Of a stretch of 64,000 nucleotides of DNA, positions 1 to 9,341 are shown in pieces. Position numbers and translations under genes: made by a program. Source of the DNA: a bacterium (GTDB lineage: Bacteria; UBA10199; 2-02-FULL-44-16; JAAZCA01). The notes below the pieces were generated by a model. That model worked only from the letters and a program-made list of their open reading frames with translations. It was not told the origin of the DNA and made no database searches. The stretch covers positions 1 to 64,000 of the forward strand of contig JBAZOP010000001.1 in NCBI GenBank assembly GCA_041648665.1. Reading direction: 5' to 3'. Within the stretch, counting starts at the first letter, position 1, and each line of letters starts with the position of its first letter.

Positions 1-1
1 T

Positions 2-1279
<1,278 letters not shown>

Positions 1280-1837
1280 TCAGCGGCGGGGCGGGGCGAT
1301 CTTTGGGCGACGGGCGTCCGCCTCCATCGAGCGTTTGATGGCGATCACGAGCGAACGGGCGCGGTTGGACCACATGTTCGCGCCCGACATATCCAGCAAT
1401 ATGGCCTGTCTGAAGTCCTCGGCCGCCTTGCGGTAGTTCTTGTGCCGAAGGTACAACTCCCCGCGGTTCACGTACGACGCGATGTCCTTCGAATTGATCT
1501 TCACCGCCTGGGTGTATTCCAGGATCGCCTCGATGGGTTTGCGATTTTTCTGATGGACCGCGCCCATCATGGCGTGGAAGTATGCGTTGCGGTGGTCCAG
1601 GAGCGTGAGGGCCTTGAATATCTTCTCCGCCTCGTCGAGCCTGCCGTGTTTGAACTTGGTGTAGCCGGCCTCGGAGAGTTTGAAGAGGTCGTTGCGCGAT
1701 ATTCCCTTGAGCTCCGCGAGCGAAACCTTGTCGTTGAGGAACGCGTACAGGACTTCCGTGAGATGCTTCTTGCGGTCGGGTGTGGGGTCGAGGATCTGAG
1801 TCCGCTTCCCGCCCTCTGTCTTGACCTCTTCCGCCAT
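1280..1837 (-). CDS. LcrH/SycD-like TPR type III secretion chaperone (1)
   Basis: This 185-residue TPR protein resembles class II T3SS chaperones, which bind hydrophobic translocators in the cytoplasm. Residues about 55-160 form three TPR repeats (EAGYTKFKHGRLDEAEKIF, then AILEYTQAVKINSKD, then AAEDFRQAILLD). It is clearly paralogous to the chaperone encoded at 2793-3434: both share an N-terminal F-[LI]-[ND]-D/G acidic helix and the MG-[AS]-[VI] turn. It is the last gene of a minus-strand unit starting at 4517 and lies directly downstream of a 308-residue protein that is a plausible client. Its stop codon abuts the stop of the convergent sigma-54 activator, leaving no room for a terminator. 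The chaperone role is inferred from fold and context. Confidence 0.75.
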   Translation of the reverse strand: MAEEVKTEGGKRTQILDPTPDRKKHLTEVLYAFLNDKVSLAELKGISRNDLFKLSEAGYTKFKHGRLDEAEKIFKALTLLDHRNAYFHAMMGAVHQKNRKPIEAILEYTQAVKINSKDIASYVNRGELYLRHKNYRKAAEDFRQAILLDMSGANMWSNRARSLVIAIKRSMEADARRPKIAPPRR

Positions 1838-1857
1838 TCAACCCCCGCAGACCGCCC

Positions 1858-2784
1858 TTAGCCCTGGGCCGAGTACTTCCTGATGATCTCCATCTTGGTT
1901 TTGTCGATAGCGCTCAAAGTGCTGTGCACGAACTCGAGCGTGCTGGAGACGTCCTGCATCACCTTCTGGATGTCCTGTGTGAGCAGGTTGAGATCAAAGC
2001 CACCCTCGCGCGTCTTGGCGTTCGCCGTCGTAAGGAGGCTGAAGTCCGAGCCGCCGCTGTCGCTAAGTTCCTGCGCCACGTTGTTCATAGACTCGTTGAT
2101 ATGGTAGGCCTTTTTGCCGAGCCAGGTCATGAGGCAGCCGTTCTTGGTCTGGTTGACCTTGGCCAGCGCCAGCAGCACGAACTCCGGGCCTATGGCGCCC
2201 GACTTCGCCAGGGCGATTATGCGCTGAACCTCGGCCTGTATCTCGCTCATGCGCGAGCGATAGTCCGCCATCATCTGCTGGTCGAAGATCGTGCCCCACG
2301 TGTCCTCCAGGAACACATCCCAATCATCGAGCGTGCCCTGGGCCATGCTGGCGACGTCTTCAGCCTCGGTCGTGCCGTCGACCAGATCGCTCGTGAAACC
2401 CTCCGTGTCCAGCGTCGATGCCTTGAATTTGTTCTTGGAGAGGAAGTCGGACATCGACTGGCTGAAGGCCTGTCCCTCCTCCGCGTTTATGCTCACACCC
2501 TTGTGATGCATGGGAAACTGCTCCATCGAAGGCTCGTGGTAGGAAGCCTCCTGTGATTTGATCTCCGCTTCCTGCACGATCTGGCCCTTGAAGTTCTTCC
2601 ATTGGCTGGCGAAGAAATCGGAGAAATCTCCGATCTTGAAGACCTTGGATTTGGCGAAGACCTCGTAGATGTTGCCGTGGCGGAGCTCCTCGATCATCTG
2701 ATCGCGCTCGAGCCCGGTGCGCATATCCGCGTCGCGCAGCAGAAAGTCCTTGTCGGAAACACCGGGGGTTTTGCTTATGGGCAT
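1858..2784 (-). CDS. Hypothetical protein, candidate T3SS translocator or effector
   Basis: I do not recognise a family in this 308-residue protein. It is predicted largely helical and hydrophilic, with one moderately hydrophobic stretch near residues 195-215 (GPEFVLLALAKV) and a helical C-terminus (DIQKVMQDVSSTLEFVHST). There is no signal peptide. It is sandwiched between two LcrH/SycD-like chaperone genes in a minus-strand unit that begins behind a sigma-54 promoter near 4590. In T3SS loci, genes adjacent to such chaperones usually encode translocators or effectors, so secretion is inferred from position only. Confidence 0.55.
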   Translation of the reverse strand: MPISKTPGVSDKDFLLRDADMRTGLERDQMIEELRHGNIYEVFAKSKVFKIGDFSDFFASQWKNFKGQIVQEAEIKSQEASYHEPSMEQFPMHHKGVSINAEEGQAFSQSMSDFLSKNKFKASTLDTEGFTSDLVDGTTEAEDVASMAQGTLDDWDVFLEDTWGTIFDQQMMADYRSRMSEIQAEVQRIIALAKSGAIGPEFVLLALAKVNQTKNGCLMTWLGKKAYHINESMNNVAQELSDSGGSDFSLLTTANAKTREGGFDLNLLTQDIQKVMQDVSSTLEFVHSTLSAIDKTKMEIIRKYSAQG

Positions 2785-2792
2785 AGTCTACC

Positions 2793-3434
2793 TCACTTGC
2801 CTTTCCTCTGTGGAGCACCCCCCGTTTTTTCCTGACCCCTCTTTTTCTGGATCTGGTCGAGCAACATCCTTGCGCGGTTGGCGAAGCGGTTCTCTCCCGC
2901 AGGGTCGAGGACGATCGATTTCTTGAAGTCGGCCTCGGCATCGTCGATGAGCCCGTGCTGCATGAATATCTCGCCGCGGTTGGTGAGGCTCACGATGTCG
3001 TTCGCATCGACCTCTATGGCCTGCGAGTACTCGGCGATCGCCTCGCCGTACCGCTTCTCCCTCTGAAGTATGGAGCCCATGACCGAATGGTAGTAGGGAT
3101 TGTTCCAGTCGAGGACGGTCAGCACCTTGAAGACCCGTTCTGCGTCCTGGTAGCGTCCCTGCTTGAATTGCGCGAAGCCGTATTCGGCCATCTGGAAGAG
3201 CATCTCGGGCGTGAAGTTCATGACCTCGGCCCAGGAGATCCTGCCGTCTATGAAGCTTTTGACCTTCTCCGCGCCCCGCTCTATCTCCTCCTTCGGGATG
3301 TCCTTGGTCTTCTCTTCAAGGGCCGCGAAGAAGCGCTCCATCTCGGCGGTCGCCTCCTCCTTGGTGTACTTCACGCCGTCGTCGGAAGGATTCTCCGCCT
3401 TTTCGGTGATCTCTTTTTCTCTCTTTTTGACCAT
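2793..3434 (-). CDS. LcrH/SycD-like TPR type III secretion chaperone (2)
   Basis: This 213-residue protein has a charged N-terminal extension (about 1-60) followed by TPR repeats: LFQMAEYGFAQFKQGRYQDA, then AIAEYSQAIEVDANDI and AEADFKKSIVLDPAG. The layout matches class II T3SS chaperones and it is a close paralogue of the protein at 1280-1837. It lies between two candidate secreted proteins (1858-2784 and 3516-4517) in the same minus-strand unit, consistent with each chaperone serving a neighbouring client. The C-terminal tail is basic (RGQEKTGGAPQRKGK). No unit-specific promoter was found in the 80 bp upstream. Confidence 0.75.
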   Translation of the reverse strand: MVKKREKEITEKAENPSDDGVKYTKEEATAEMERFFAALEEKTKDIPKEEIERGAEKVKSFIDGRISWAEVMNFTPEMLFQMAEYGFAQFKQGRYQDAERVFKVLTVLDWNNPYYHSVMGSILQREKRYGEAIAEYSQAIEVDANDIVSLTNRGEIFMQHGLIDDAEADFKKSIVLDPAGENRFANRARMLLDQIQKKRGQEKTGGAPQRKGK

Positions 3435-3515
3435 AACATCTAAAAATTACCATCGGACGGCCCCTTGGGCAAGGCTTTTCCCGGGTCCCCCGTTCGATCT
3501 CCCCTTTTTCACCCC

Positions 3516-4517
3516 TTACCCGATCCTCGATATGCTCCTGAGGATGCGGCCCTCGGTGTCAAGCGCCGCCTTGGTCGTGTTCTGCAGCGTCTCCACGACC
3601 TGCGAGAACTCCTCCATCATCTGGCTGATCAGTTTCTGGGACGTCGCGATCTCGTCTGTCTCGGCCTTGACTATGGTCATGGTCTTCATGAGCTCGTTGG
3701 ATGCGTTCGGGTCGCTCGAATCGGTCGACAGGTTGAGCAGCTTGTTCGTCCACTGTCTGGATTGCTCCTGCAGCTTGATCAGCTGTTTGCCCATCTCGAT
3801 CTGCTGTTTGGCCTTGTCCTTGGAGACTATGTAGGTGATGAACTTCATGAACTGGTATATGGCGCCCATGTCCCCGGACTCGGCCATCTTGGAATAGTAG
3901 AAAAAGAGCTGCATCAGCTGCTTTCCGCGGGTGGTGTTCTTGTTGATCGAGTCCCATGCCGACATGATGCTGCTCTCCGTGGCCATGGTCTGCGCGTAGG
4001 CCGCGCTGTCGAACTTGAACGATGAGTCGCTCAAGGTCTGCGCCTTGCCGCTGTAGACGGTCTTTTGTCCGCCCTCCTGGTCGGTGAGGACCTGAGCATT
4101 TGCCTCGCCCATGAGCGGGTTCTTCTCCCCAGTCCCCGCCATATTCTTATAGCTGCCAAGCTCGAAAGAGGCGTTCTTGGCCTCAGCCTGCTTCACCAGG
4201 GCCGCGAGCTCGTTCTGTTTTGCCTTTATCAATTCCTTTGCAGCGTCCTGCTGCTGGAGCTCCGCTATCTTCTCGACAAGGGCATCCATCTGCCCCTTGA
4301 GCACAGTCTCGGAGGAGGCCGACTCGCCTGACTGGGAGACCTGCGCGTTCAGCGCATCCTTTGTGATGGATCCCAGATCCGAGGCGCTCAGCTGCTTTAT
4401 GAGGTCTCCTTTGCCGTCGATCACCTGGACGTCTTTGCCGGCCTTGAGCTCAGCCTCGATCTTCTTCCACTCCTGCTGATCGATTCCGTTGTTGCCGACG
4501 TTTATTATCTTTACCAT
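3516..4517 (-). CDS. Hypothetical coiled-coil protein, candidate T3SS secreted protein
   Basis: This 333-residue protein has no recognised family. Residues about 75-115 (MDALVEKIAELQQQDAAKEL onward) and 235-330 have strong coiled-coil character. A hydrophobic aromatic helix pair sits at about 203-232 (LMQLFFYYSKM and IYQFMKFITYIV), which would suit membrane insertion after secretion. There is no signal peptide. It is the first gene of the minus-strand unit that also encodes two SycD-like chaperones, and a near-consensus sigma-54 promoter lies 65-80 bp upstream of its start. A translocator role is inferred from the coiled coil, hydrophobic segment and chaperone neighbours. It could also be an effector or tip protein. 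Confidence 0.6.
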   Translation of the reverse strand: MVKIINVGNNGIDQQEWKKIEAELKAGKDVQVIDGKGDLIKQLSASDLGSITKDALNAQVSQSGESASSETVLKGQMDALVEKIAELQQQDAAKELIKAKQNELAALVKQAEAKNASFELGSYKNMAGTGEKNPLMGEANAQVLTDQEGGQKTVYSGKAQTLSDSSFKFDSAAYAQTMATESSIMSAWDSINKNTTRGKQLMQLFFYYSKMAESGDMGAIYQFMKFITYIVSKDKAKQQIEMGKQLIKLQEQSRQWTNKLLNLSTDSSDPNASNELMKTMTIVKAETDEIATSQKLISQMMEEFSQVVETLQNTTKAALDTEGRILRSISRIG

Positions 4518-4581
4518 CTTGTCCTCCGGTCTATCTCCCTTTGGTCCGACAGGCTTATGCTCTGCCGTCGGTAATTATATA

Positions 4582-4597
4582 TGCAATCAAGGTGCCA
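4582..4597 (-). promoter_or_regulatory. Sigma-54 (-24/-12) promoter upstream of the secreted-protein/chaperone unit
   Basis: On the minus strand the sequence reads TGGCACC-TTGA-TTGCA. The GG and GC dinucleotides are exactly 10 nt apart, and only one consensus position (CACG to CACC) differs. The predicted start is near 4571, about 54 nt before the ATG at 4517. An FHA/sigma-54 activator gene is in the same locus. Confidence 0.75.
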
Positions 4598-4763
4598 AGA
4601 CCCCTCCATAAAATACGGCCCCTCCTGAATCATTTATCATTATAAAACAATGGGTTATAAAATGGAAGGGACACATATTCACCCCTGGCCTGATTTTCAC
4701 CCCTTTAAACCGGGGGCTTCATTCCCCAGCCTGGGAACTCCATTATCATCGCATCAGGGGAGG

Positions 4764-5663
4764 TCACTCCACGCTCTTAACATGAGGGATCTCCGACGGC
4801 GCCCCCTCTTCCGCAGGCTCCAGGGTGGGCGCCCCCTCGGGCACCTTCCCCTGCATGAGCTCTATGGATTCCTTGATGAGCTGATTGGACCTCTGGGAAT
4901 ACCTCTCGATCTGGTCCGTGACCATGGTGAGCGAGACGAAGAGCATGAGGAGACCCAGCGTGCCCTTCAGCGTGAAGCCCATCATCCAGACGTCGATCTG
5001 CGGGGCGATTCGGTTTGCGATCCCGAGCACGATGTCCGCCAGGAATATGGCTATGATCACCGGCATGGAGAGCTTCATGGAGATGAGTATCACCTCTCCG
5101 GTGAGCGTCATAATCATGTCCATCAGCGGGAACATCCCGGGTCCCACCGAGGGGAACTCGAGAACGGGCAGGACCCTGAAGCTCTGGAAGAACGCGTCCA
5201 AAAACGCGAGGTGGCCGCCGATCGCCAGAAATATGACGAGCGCCAGCTGATACAGGAAGATGCCCGTGATCGAAACCTGCTCGCCCAGCTGCGGCAAAAT
5301 CGCGCGGGCGATCGAGAGCCCGCGCTGGTTGTCGATCATAGTGCCGACAGCGCTCATCGCGTGAAAGAAGATGGAGGATATGAAACCGATCGCGGCGCCG
5401 TAGAACGCCTCCTTGAGGTACAGCACCACCAGGAGCATGCGGTCCTCGGAGAGAGGGGGCGGGGTATCGGGCACGGTGTTGATGTAGATGAAGAGCGCCA
5501 GCAGCACCGAGGCGCTCATGAGGACGTAGCGGGGCACCGGTTTACCGAAGAGAAAAGGACAGACGGCTCCCATCGCGACAACCCTGACCCATATGAGGGA
5601 ATAGAATACGAGCTGAAAGGATACGTCTATGTTTACGCCGAGCTTTTGTAATGTTTCTTGCAT
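4764..5663 (-). CDS. sctT: Type III export apparatus protein SctT (FliR/YscT family)
   Basis: This 299-residue inner-membrane protein has several membrane segments, including the N-terminal VFYSLIWVRVVAMGAVCPFLFG and GMFPLMDMIMTLTGEVILI. Its conserved core (DNQRGLSIARAI, then FLADIVLGIANRIAPQIDVW) is typical of the FliR/SctT family. With SctR and SctS it forms the export gate of the T3SS. The last 40 residues are a hydrophilic, Pro/Glu-rich tail. It is the last gene of the long minus-strand T3SS operon, directly after sctS and sctR as in flagellar fliPQR. The 246 bp after it contain only the sigma-54 promoter of the next unit. Confidence 0.93.
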   Translation of the reverse strand: MQETLQKLGVNIDVSFQLVFYSLIWVRVVAMGAVCPFLFGKPVPRYVLMSASVLLALFIYINTVPDTPPPLSEDRMLLVVLYLKEAFYGAAIGFISSIFFHAMSAVGTMIDNQRGLSIARAILPQLGEQVSITGIFLYQLALVIFLAIGGHLAFLDAFFQSFRVLPVLEFPSVGPGMFPLMDMIMTLTGEVILISMKLSMPVIIAIFLADIVLGIANRIAPQIDVWMMGFTLKGTLGLLMLFVSLTMVTDQIERYSQRSNQLIKESIELMQGKVPEGAPTLEPAEEGAPSEIPHVKSVE

Positions 5664-5680
5664 AGAAACCGGGATTCAGG

Positions 5681-5947
5681 TCACGAGACATACATCGGGA
5701 ACGATTCGTATATCGACGCCGCGAATGCGATCAGCTGCGCGAGCATCCACGGCCCCGCGATGGCCAGCACCGTGACCACCGACACGAGCTTGGGCACGAA
5801 CGTGAGGGTCTGCTCCTGGATCTGGGTGGTCGCCTGCAGGATGCTCACGGTGAGGCCGACCATGAGCGCAGTCATCACCGGCGGCCCGGTCAATATGAGG
5901 GCCAGGAACATCGTCTGCTTCGCGACCGCCACGAAATACTCAGGCAT
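5681..5947 (-). CDS. sctS: Type III export apparatus protein SctS (FliQ family)
   Basis: This 88-residue protein has two membrane helices: MFLALILTGPPVMTALMVGL with its continuation into TVSILQATTQIQEQTL, and VVTVLAIAGPWMLAQLIAFA. The length and the hairpin motif QATTQIQEQTLTFVPK are diagnostic of FliQ/SctS. It is part of the SctRST export gate. It lies 14 bp after sctR and 17 bp before sctT in the same operon. Confidence 0.95.
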   Translation of the reverse strand: MPEYFVAVAKQTMFLALILTGPPVMTALMVGLTVSILQATTQIQEQTLTFVPKLVSVVTVLAIAGPWMLAQLIAFAASIYESFPMYVS

Positions 5948-5961
5948 TGATCACTTCCTTC

Positions 5962-6741
5962 TTATACGTATCCGAGTATCAACCCCTTCGCTATCATGTG
6001 CCAGCCGTCCACCAGCACGAAGAGCAGGAGCTTGAACGGGAGGGATATTGTGATCGGCGAGATCTGGAACATGCCGAGCGAGAGCAGTATGTTGGCTATG
6101 ACGAGGTCGATGACCAGAAACGGCAGAAAGATTATGAAGCCGATCTGGAAGGCCTCCTTCAGCTCGCTCACGACGAACGCGGGTATGATGTTCACGAAGT
6201 CCGCGTCCGTGATGCCCTGGCGATCCTCCTCCTTGACCCTGAGCTTGAGCGCGAGGTTGTAGAACAGCGCGCGCTCCTTGGAGTGAACGTTTTTGATGAG
6301 GAAGGCGCGCACCGGCTCCTTGCCCTCGTCCACCGCCTGGGCGAGGAGCTTGAGCGAGGCCTGAGAGAGCATCGGCTGATTGGTCCCCTGGTTTATGGTC
6401 TTGCCGGCCGCCCTGTACACGTCATAGCCGACCGGGACCATTATGTAGACCGTGAGGATCATCGCGAGTCCGGCGACGATCATGTTGGGCGGGACCTGTT
6501 GCGTGCCCAGCGCGTTGCGCACCAGCGCCATGACCACCGCGATCTTGACGAACGAGGTGATCATCATGACCACGAACGGCGCCATGGCCAGCGCCGCGAG
6601 CATGACCAGGAGCACCAGCGGCTTGGAGACGCCGGCCTCGCCGGCCTGCGCCCAGGCGACGGTCGAGCAGAGGAGCGCGGCCGCGGCCAGGAAGCCGGCG
6701 CACACGCCCTTTTTGCGCCTTTTGATGAATGAGAGGATCAC
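5962..6741 (-). CDS. sctR: Type III export apparatus protein SctR (FliP family)
   Basis: This 259-residue protein carries the FliP/SctR signature near the C-terminus (LPFLVIDLVIANILLSLGM) and the N-terminal membrane segments LVLLVMLAALAMAPFVVMM and MIVAGLAMILTVYIMV. An N-terminal signal-like sequence (KKGVCAGFLAAAALLCSTVA ending in WAQA) precedes the core. Such a cleavable signal is a common feature of flagellar FliP and less usual in injectisome SctR. SctR forms the pentameric core of the export gate. The start overlaps the stop of the upstream FliO-like gene by 4 bp, suggesting translational coupling. Confidence 0.95.
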   Translation of the reverse strand: MILSFIKRRKKGVCAGFLAAAALLCSTVAWAQAGEAGVSKPLVLLVMLAALAMAPFVVMMITSFVKIAVVMALVRNALGTQQVPPNMIVAGLAMILTVYIMVPVGYDVYRAAGKTINQGTNQPMLSQASLKLLAQAVDEGKEPVRAFLIKNVHSKERALFYNLALKLRVKEEDRQGITDADFVNIIPAFVVSELKEAFQIGFIIFLPFLVIDLVIANILLSLGMFQISPITISLPFKLLLFVLVDGWHMIAKGLILGYV

Positions 6742-7106
6742 GGATTTTCCTCCACGCCCGGGATGTCGAGCCCCTTCACATCCTCCGGGGAGAGTTCAGC
6801 AAGCAGATTTATAGCATGATCCGCAGAGCCGATCACCAGATATCTTTTCCCTATCCTCACGAGGTAGAGATGCTTGCGCTGATCTATGGACTGCCTGGCC
6901 AGTATCTTTGCGAACCCGGAGGAGGCCATCTTTCGGAAGATCGGCAGCCTCGGCGCGCCGAACTTGAGCAGAAGGATCGCGACGATGCATACGATTGCGA
7001 GCAGGAGCAGCATCTTCACGAACAGCCAGGTGAAGTCCATCGCCGTGGCCGGGTTCGCCGGCACGGTGGGGACTTCCGCCGCCAATGTCATCAGGACAGT
7101 GAGCAT
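6738..7106 (-). CDS. FliO-like protein in a T3SS operon
   Basis: This 122-residue protein has one membrane helix (about 26-47, TWLFVKMLLLLAIVCIVAIL) and a small soluble domain whose pattern (ILARQSIDQRKHLYLVRIGK, then YLVIGSADHAINLLAEL) fits FliO. FliO helps assemble the FliP/SctR ring in flagella and is generally missing from injectisome gene sets. Its position between the FliN-like gene and sctR is the flagellar fliN-O-P order. It overlaps sctR by 4 bp. Identification rests on topology, residue pattern and position. Confidence 0.8.
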   Translation of the reverse strand: MLTVLMTLAAEVPTVPANPATAMDFTWLFVKMLLLLAIVCIVAILLLKFGAPRLPIFRKMASSGFAKILARQSIDQRKHLYLVRIGKRYLVIGSADHAINLLAELSPEDVKGLDIPGVEENP

Positions 7107-7109
7107 ATG

Positions 7110-7568
7110 TCATTTCACCAATTTCAGAATCCTCACCCCAAGCGTCCCGTCGATGTCCACGAGTTCGCCGCGCGCGATGAGTCTGCCGGCCGCCACCACG
7201 TCCACCGTCTCCCCCGGCGGCCTGCCGAGCTCCACGACGTTGCCCTGTCTGAGCTTGAGCAGATCGCCCACGCTCGTGGTGATCTTACCTATGACCGCCA
7301 CGAGGTTCACCGGCACGTCGGGGGCAAGCCCGCTGAGCGCGTCCGGAGATTCCTCCTCTGCGAGAGGCCCTTCAGCAGACGCGGGTTTATCCGCCTCCAT
7401 CTGTTCGAATCCGGAGAATGCGATCTCCTCCTCTTCAGCGGGCGCTGGTTTTTCCTCCTGCAGGGGCGGGACGGTCTCTTCGGGCCCGAGCTCATCTTCC
7501 CACTCCTCGAACGCCTCGAGGTCGTTGATCTGAGTCTCCTCTCCCCGCTTATCCTTTGACTTTGCCAT
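7110..7568 (-). CDS. SctQ C-terminal/FliN-like C-ring protein
   Basis: This 152-residue protein has an acidic, Glu/Pro-rich N-terminal half and a C-terminal SpoA domain (about 78-150: VNLVAVIGKITTSVGDLLKL, then GNVVELGRPPGETVDVVAAG and LVDIDGTLGVRILKL). This is the FliN architecture. It follows a separate FliM-like SctQ gene by 1 bp, so the cytoplasmic ring (sorting platform) components are split, as in flagella and as in HrcQa/HrcQb of Pseudomonas syringae. It is followed at 3 bp by the FliO-like gene. Confidence 0.88.
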   Translation of the reverse strand: MAKSKDKRGEETQINDLEAFEEWEDELGPEETVPPLQEEKPAPAEEEEIAFSGFEQMEADKPASAEGPLAEEESPDALSGLAPDVPVNLVAVIGKITTSVGDLLKLRQGNVVELGRPPGETVDVVAAGRLIARGELVDIDGTLGVRILKLVK

Positions 7569-7569
7569 G

Positions 7570-8493
7570 TCAGTCTCCCCTGTGAATTCCTCTGATGCAG
7601 GCGTGCGCCCTCTTCTTGTCGAGAGTCACGTCCGCGTCGAGCCCTGCGCCCAGGCCCTGGCCGATCCGGAGCACCACGCGGCCCAGAGAGCCTCCCGACA
7701 GCGCCAGGTCCCCTCCCTCCAGCATGACCACGTCCCCCTCTTCGAGCTGGCCCAAATCAGCGGGTCTCACGCTCGTGCGGCCAGCCTCGGCCCACACGGT
7801 CGCGCGGACGTAGGAGTATCTCTCCAGGGCCCCCATGAGCCGCTCGCGCTCCACGACCCTCGTCTCGCCCGGCGCCTCGACCTCCAGCATCGCCTTGAGG
7901 ACGAACGGATCCGGGAAGATCAGGCGCACGAAACCCGCGTGTCTGCCGATGTCGGCGCGGTACGCGAAGAGCGCGCACGGCGTGTCGTCCTTCGCGACAC
8001 CGGTCACCTCGTCGGGCGAGAGCGCGAACCGCTCGAAGCGGAAGTGCACGCGCTCGTCGCCTTTGCAGCTTCCGTGAATCTTGAGGAATAATTTGGCGAT
8101 GAGATACTGCACCACGCCCTGCTCGGTCTCGGATAGAGGCCTCGGCTCGGGCAAGGATTTGGCCTGCCCGCCCAGCAGACGCTCCACGGCGAGCATGGCC
8201 AGCACCGGGTCTATCTCGCAGACTATCTTGGCGGAATAAGGCGCCAGCCCCACGATCGCGACGATCGGATGATGCGGGAGCCTGTCGATGAACTCCGAGA
8301 AGGGTCCCTGTGTCACCGCCTCCAACCGAAGCGAGATCGCCTCCCCTATCTCGTCCGCAATGCCCTGGCGAAGCCCCTCCATGAACCCTTCGCGCATGCC
8401 TGTGTCAGGGAGATATGAATAGACCGCCTCGAGCATCCTCTGCTCTTTGCGCGAAACCTTCTTCAGCTTGAGTTTATACGGCTTAGAGGTCAT
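7570..8493 (-). CDS. sctQ: SctQ N-terminal/FliM-like C-ring protein
   Basis: This 307-residue protein shows FliM/SctQ organisation: an N-terminal region, a middle domain (about 80-240, with HPIVAIVGLAPYSAKIVCEI and DPVLAMLAVERLLGG) and a C-terminal SpoA domain (about 245-300, RPADLGQLEEGDVVMLEGGD). The middle-domain pattern matches the FliM 'D..LA....D.LLGG' region. In the T3SS this protein forms the cytosolic sorting platform that recruits substrates. It ends 1 bp before the FliN-like gene. A 62-bp gap, longer than others in this operon, separates it from the SctP gene upstream. Confidence 0.85.
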   Translation of the reverse strand: MTSKPYKLKLKKVSRKEQRMLEAVYSYLPDTGMREGFMEGLRQGIADEIGEAISLRLEAVTQGPFSEFIDRLPHHPIVAIVGLAPYSAKIVCEIDPVLAMLAVERLLGGQAKSLPEPRPLSETEQGVVQYLIAKLFLKIHGSCKGDERVHFRFERFALSPDEVTGVAKDDTPCALFAYRADIGRHAGFVRLIFPDPFVLKAMLEVEAPGETRVVERERLMGALERYSYVRATVWAEAGRTSVRPADLGQLEEGDVVMLEGGDLALSGGSLGRVVLRIGQGLGAGLDADVTLDKKRAHACIRGIHRGD

Positions 8494-8555
8494 TATTCAC
8501 GTTATAACATTGAGTTACGACTAAGACCAGTACGAAGTGGCTTCCTACTGGTCAT

Positions 8556-9329
8556 TCAAGCAACCGTTATCTCCGAGACCTCGATGCCCTTCTTGGCAAG
8601 GGCCTCGCGGATCTGATCCGAGTTCTTCTCCAGGGCCGCCCTGCCCTTGGCGTCCGCAGTCCTGAAGTGCACGCCCACCTTGCCCTCGCTAGAGGTGATC
8701 CTGAGCTTGAGCCCCCTGAATATCCGCTCGTTCAAGTCGATCTGGATCTCCTTCTCGCCCGCGCGGTTGATGCCCATGCGCACGTGCTGGATGATCTTGT
8801 TCAGCACCTGCTGGGTGAGAATTGCCTGGGAGGGGTTCTTCGCTGCCTGGGCCTGGATGAGCCTGGCCGCGAACTTCTTCTCAAGATCGGCCGGCAGCGT
8901 CTTCACGCCCGCGTCGGAGAGCTTCTTCGAAAGACCGCGCCTGCCTGCGGAGCTGTCGAAGCCCCCCTTGCCCTGTCCGCCGCCCCCGCCGCTCTCCCCG
9001 TGTCCGCTCTTTCCCACGATCCCCCTGTCCGTGATCACGCTGCTGTCGCGCTGCTCCTGCTGCTTTGTCTCCTTCTTGTCCTTGCGCTCCTCGCGCTCCT
9101 TCAGCCTCTGCTCCGCCTCGCGCTGCTCGCGCTTCGTCGCCTCCTGCATCGCCTGCTCGGTCACCGGCTTCTGCGTGAGTTTCGCGACCGTGGCCTGCTG
9201 CTGCATCTGACCGGTCTTGAGCAGCTGGTCGAACTCGCTCCCCTGCTGTTTGGGTTTTGCCTTCTCCGCGGCCTGCTCGCGCATCCGCTCCTCGCGCGCG
9301 AGATCGCTCTTTCTGACTTCATCCACCAT
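8556..9329 (-). CDS. sctP: SctP/FliK-like needle (hook) length regulator
   Basis: This 257-residue protein is low-complexity and Gln/Lys/Glu-rich over the first 150 residues, with a Gly-rich break (GESGGGGGQGKGG). It ends in a globular FliK/SctP C-terminal domain (about 165-255: LNKIIQHVRMGINRAGEKEI, then LKLRITSSEGKVGVHF and REALAKKGIEVSEITV). Such proteins measure needle or hook length and switch substrate specificity. Position after the SctO (FliJ-like) gene and before SctQ matches fliJ-fliK-fliM order. Sequence in the repetitive half is poorly conserved in the family, so identification relies on the C-terminal domain and position. Confidence 0.82.
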   Translation of the reverse strand: MVDEVRKSDLAREERMREQAAEKAKPKQQGSEFDQLLKTGQMQQQATVAKLTQKPVTEQAMQEATKREQREAEQRLKEREERKDKKETKQQEQRDSSVITDRGIVGKSGHGESGGGGGQGKGGFDSSAGRRGLSKKLSDAGVKTLPADLEKKFAARLIQAQAAKNPSQAILTQQVLNKIIQHVRMGINRAGEKEIQIDLNERIFRGLKLRITSSEGKVGVHFRTADAKGRAALEKNSDQIREALAKKGIEVSEITVA

Positions 9330-9341
9330 ACGTCCTCCGTG

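Noticed and set aside
3465..3482. Weak sigma-54-like site before the second chaperone gene (GG-N10-GC spacing)
   Set aside because: Only the GG/GC spacing matches; the -24 box CGGGAAA is too far from TGGCACG, and the unit already has a good promoter upstream.
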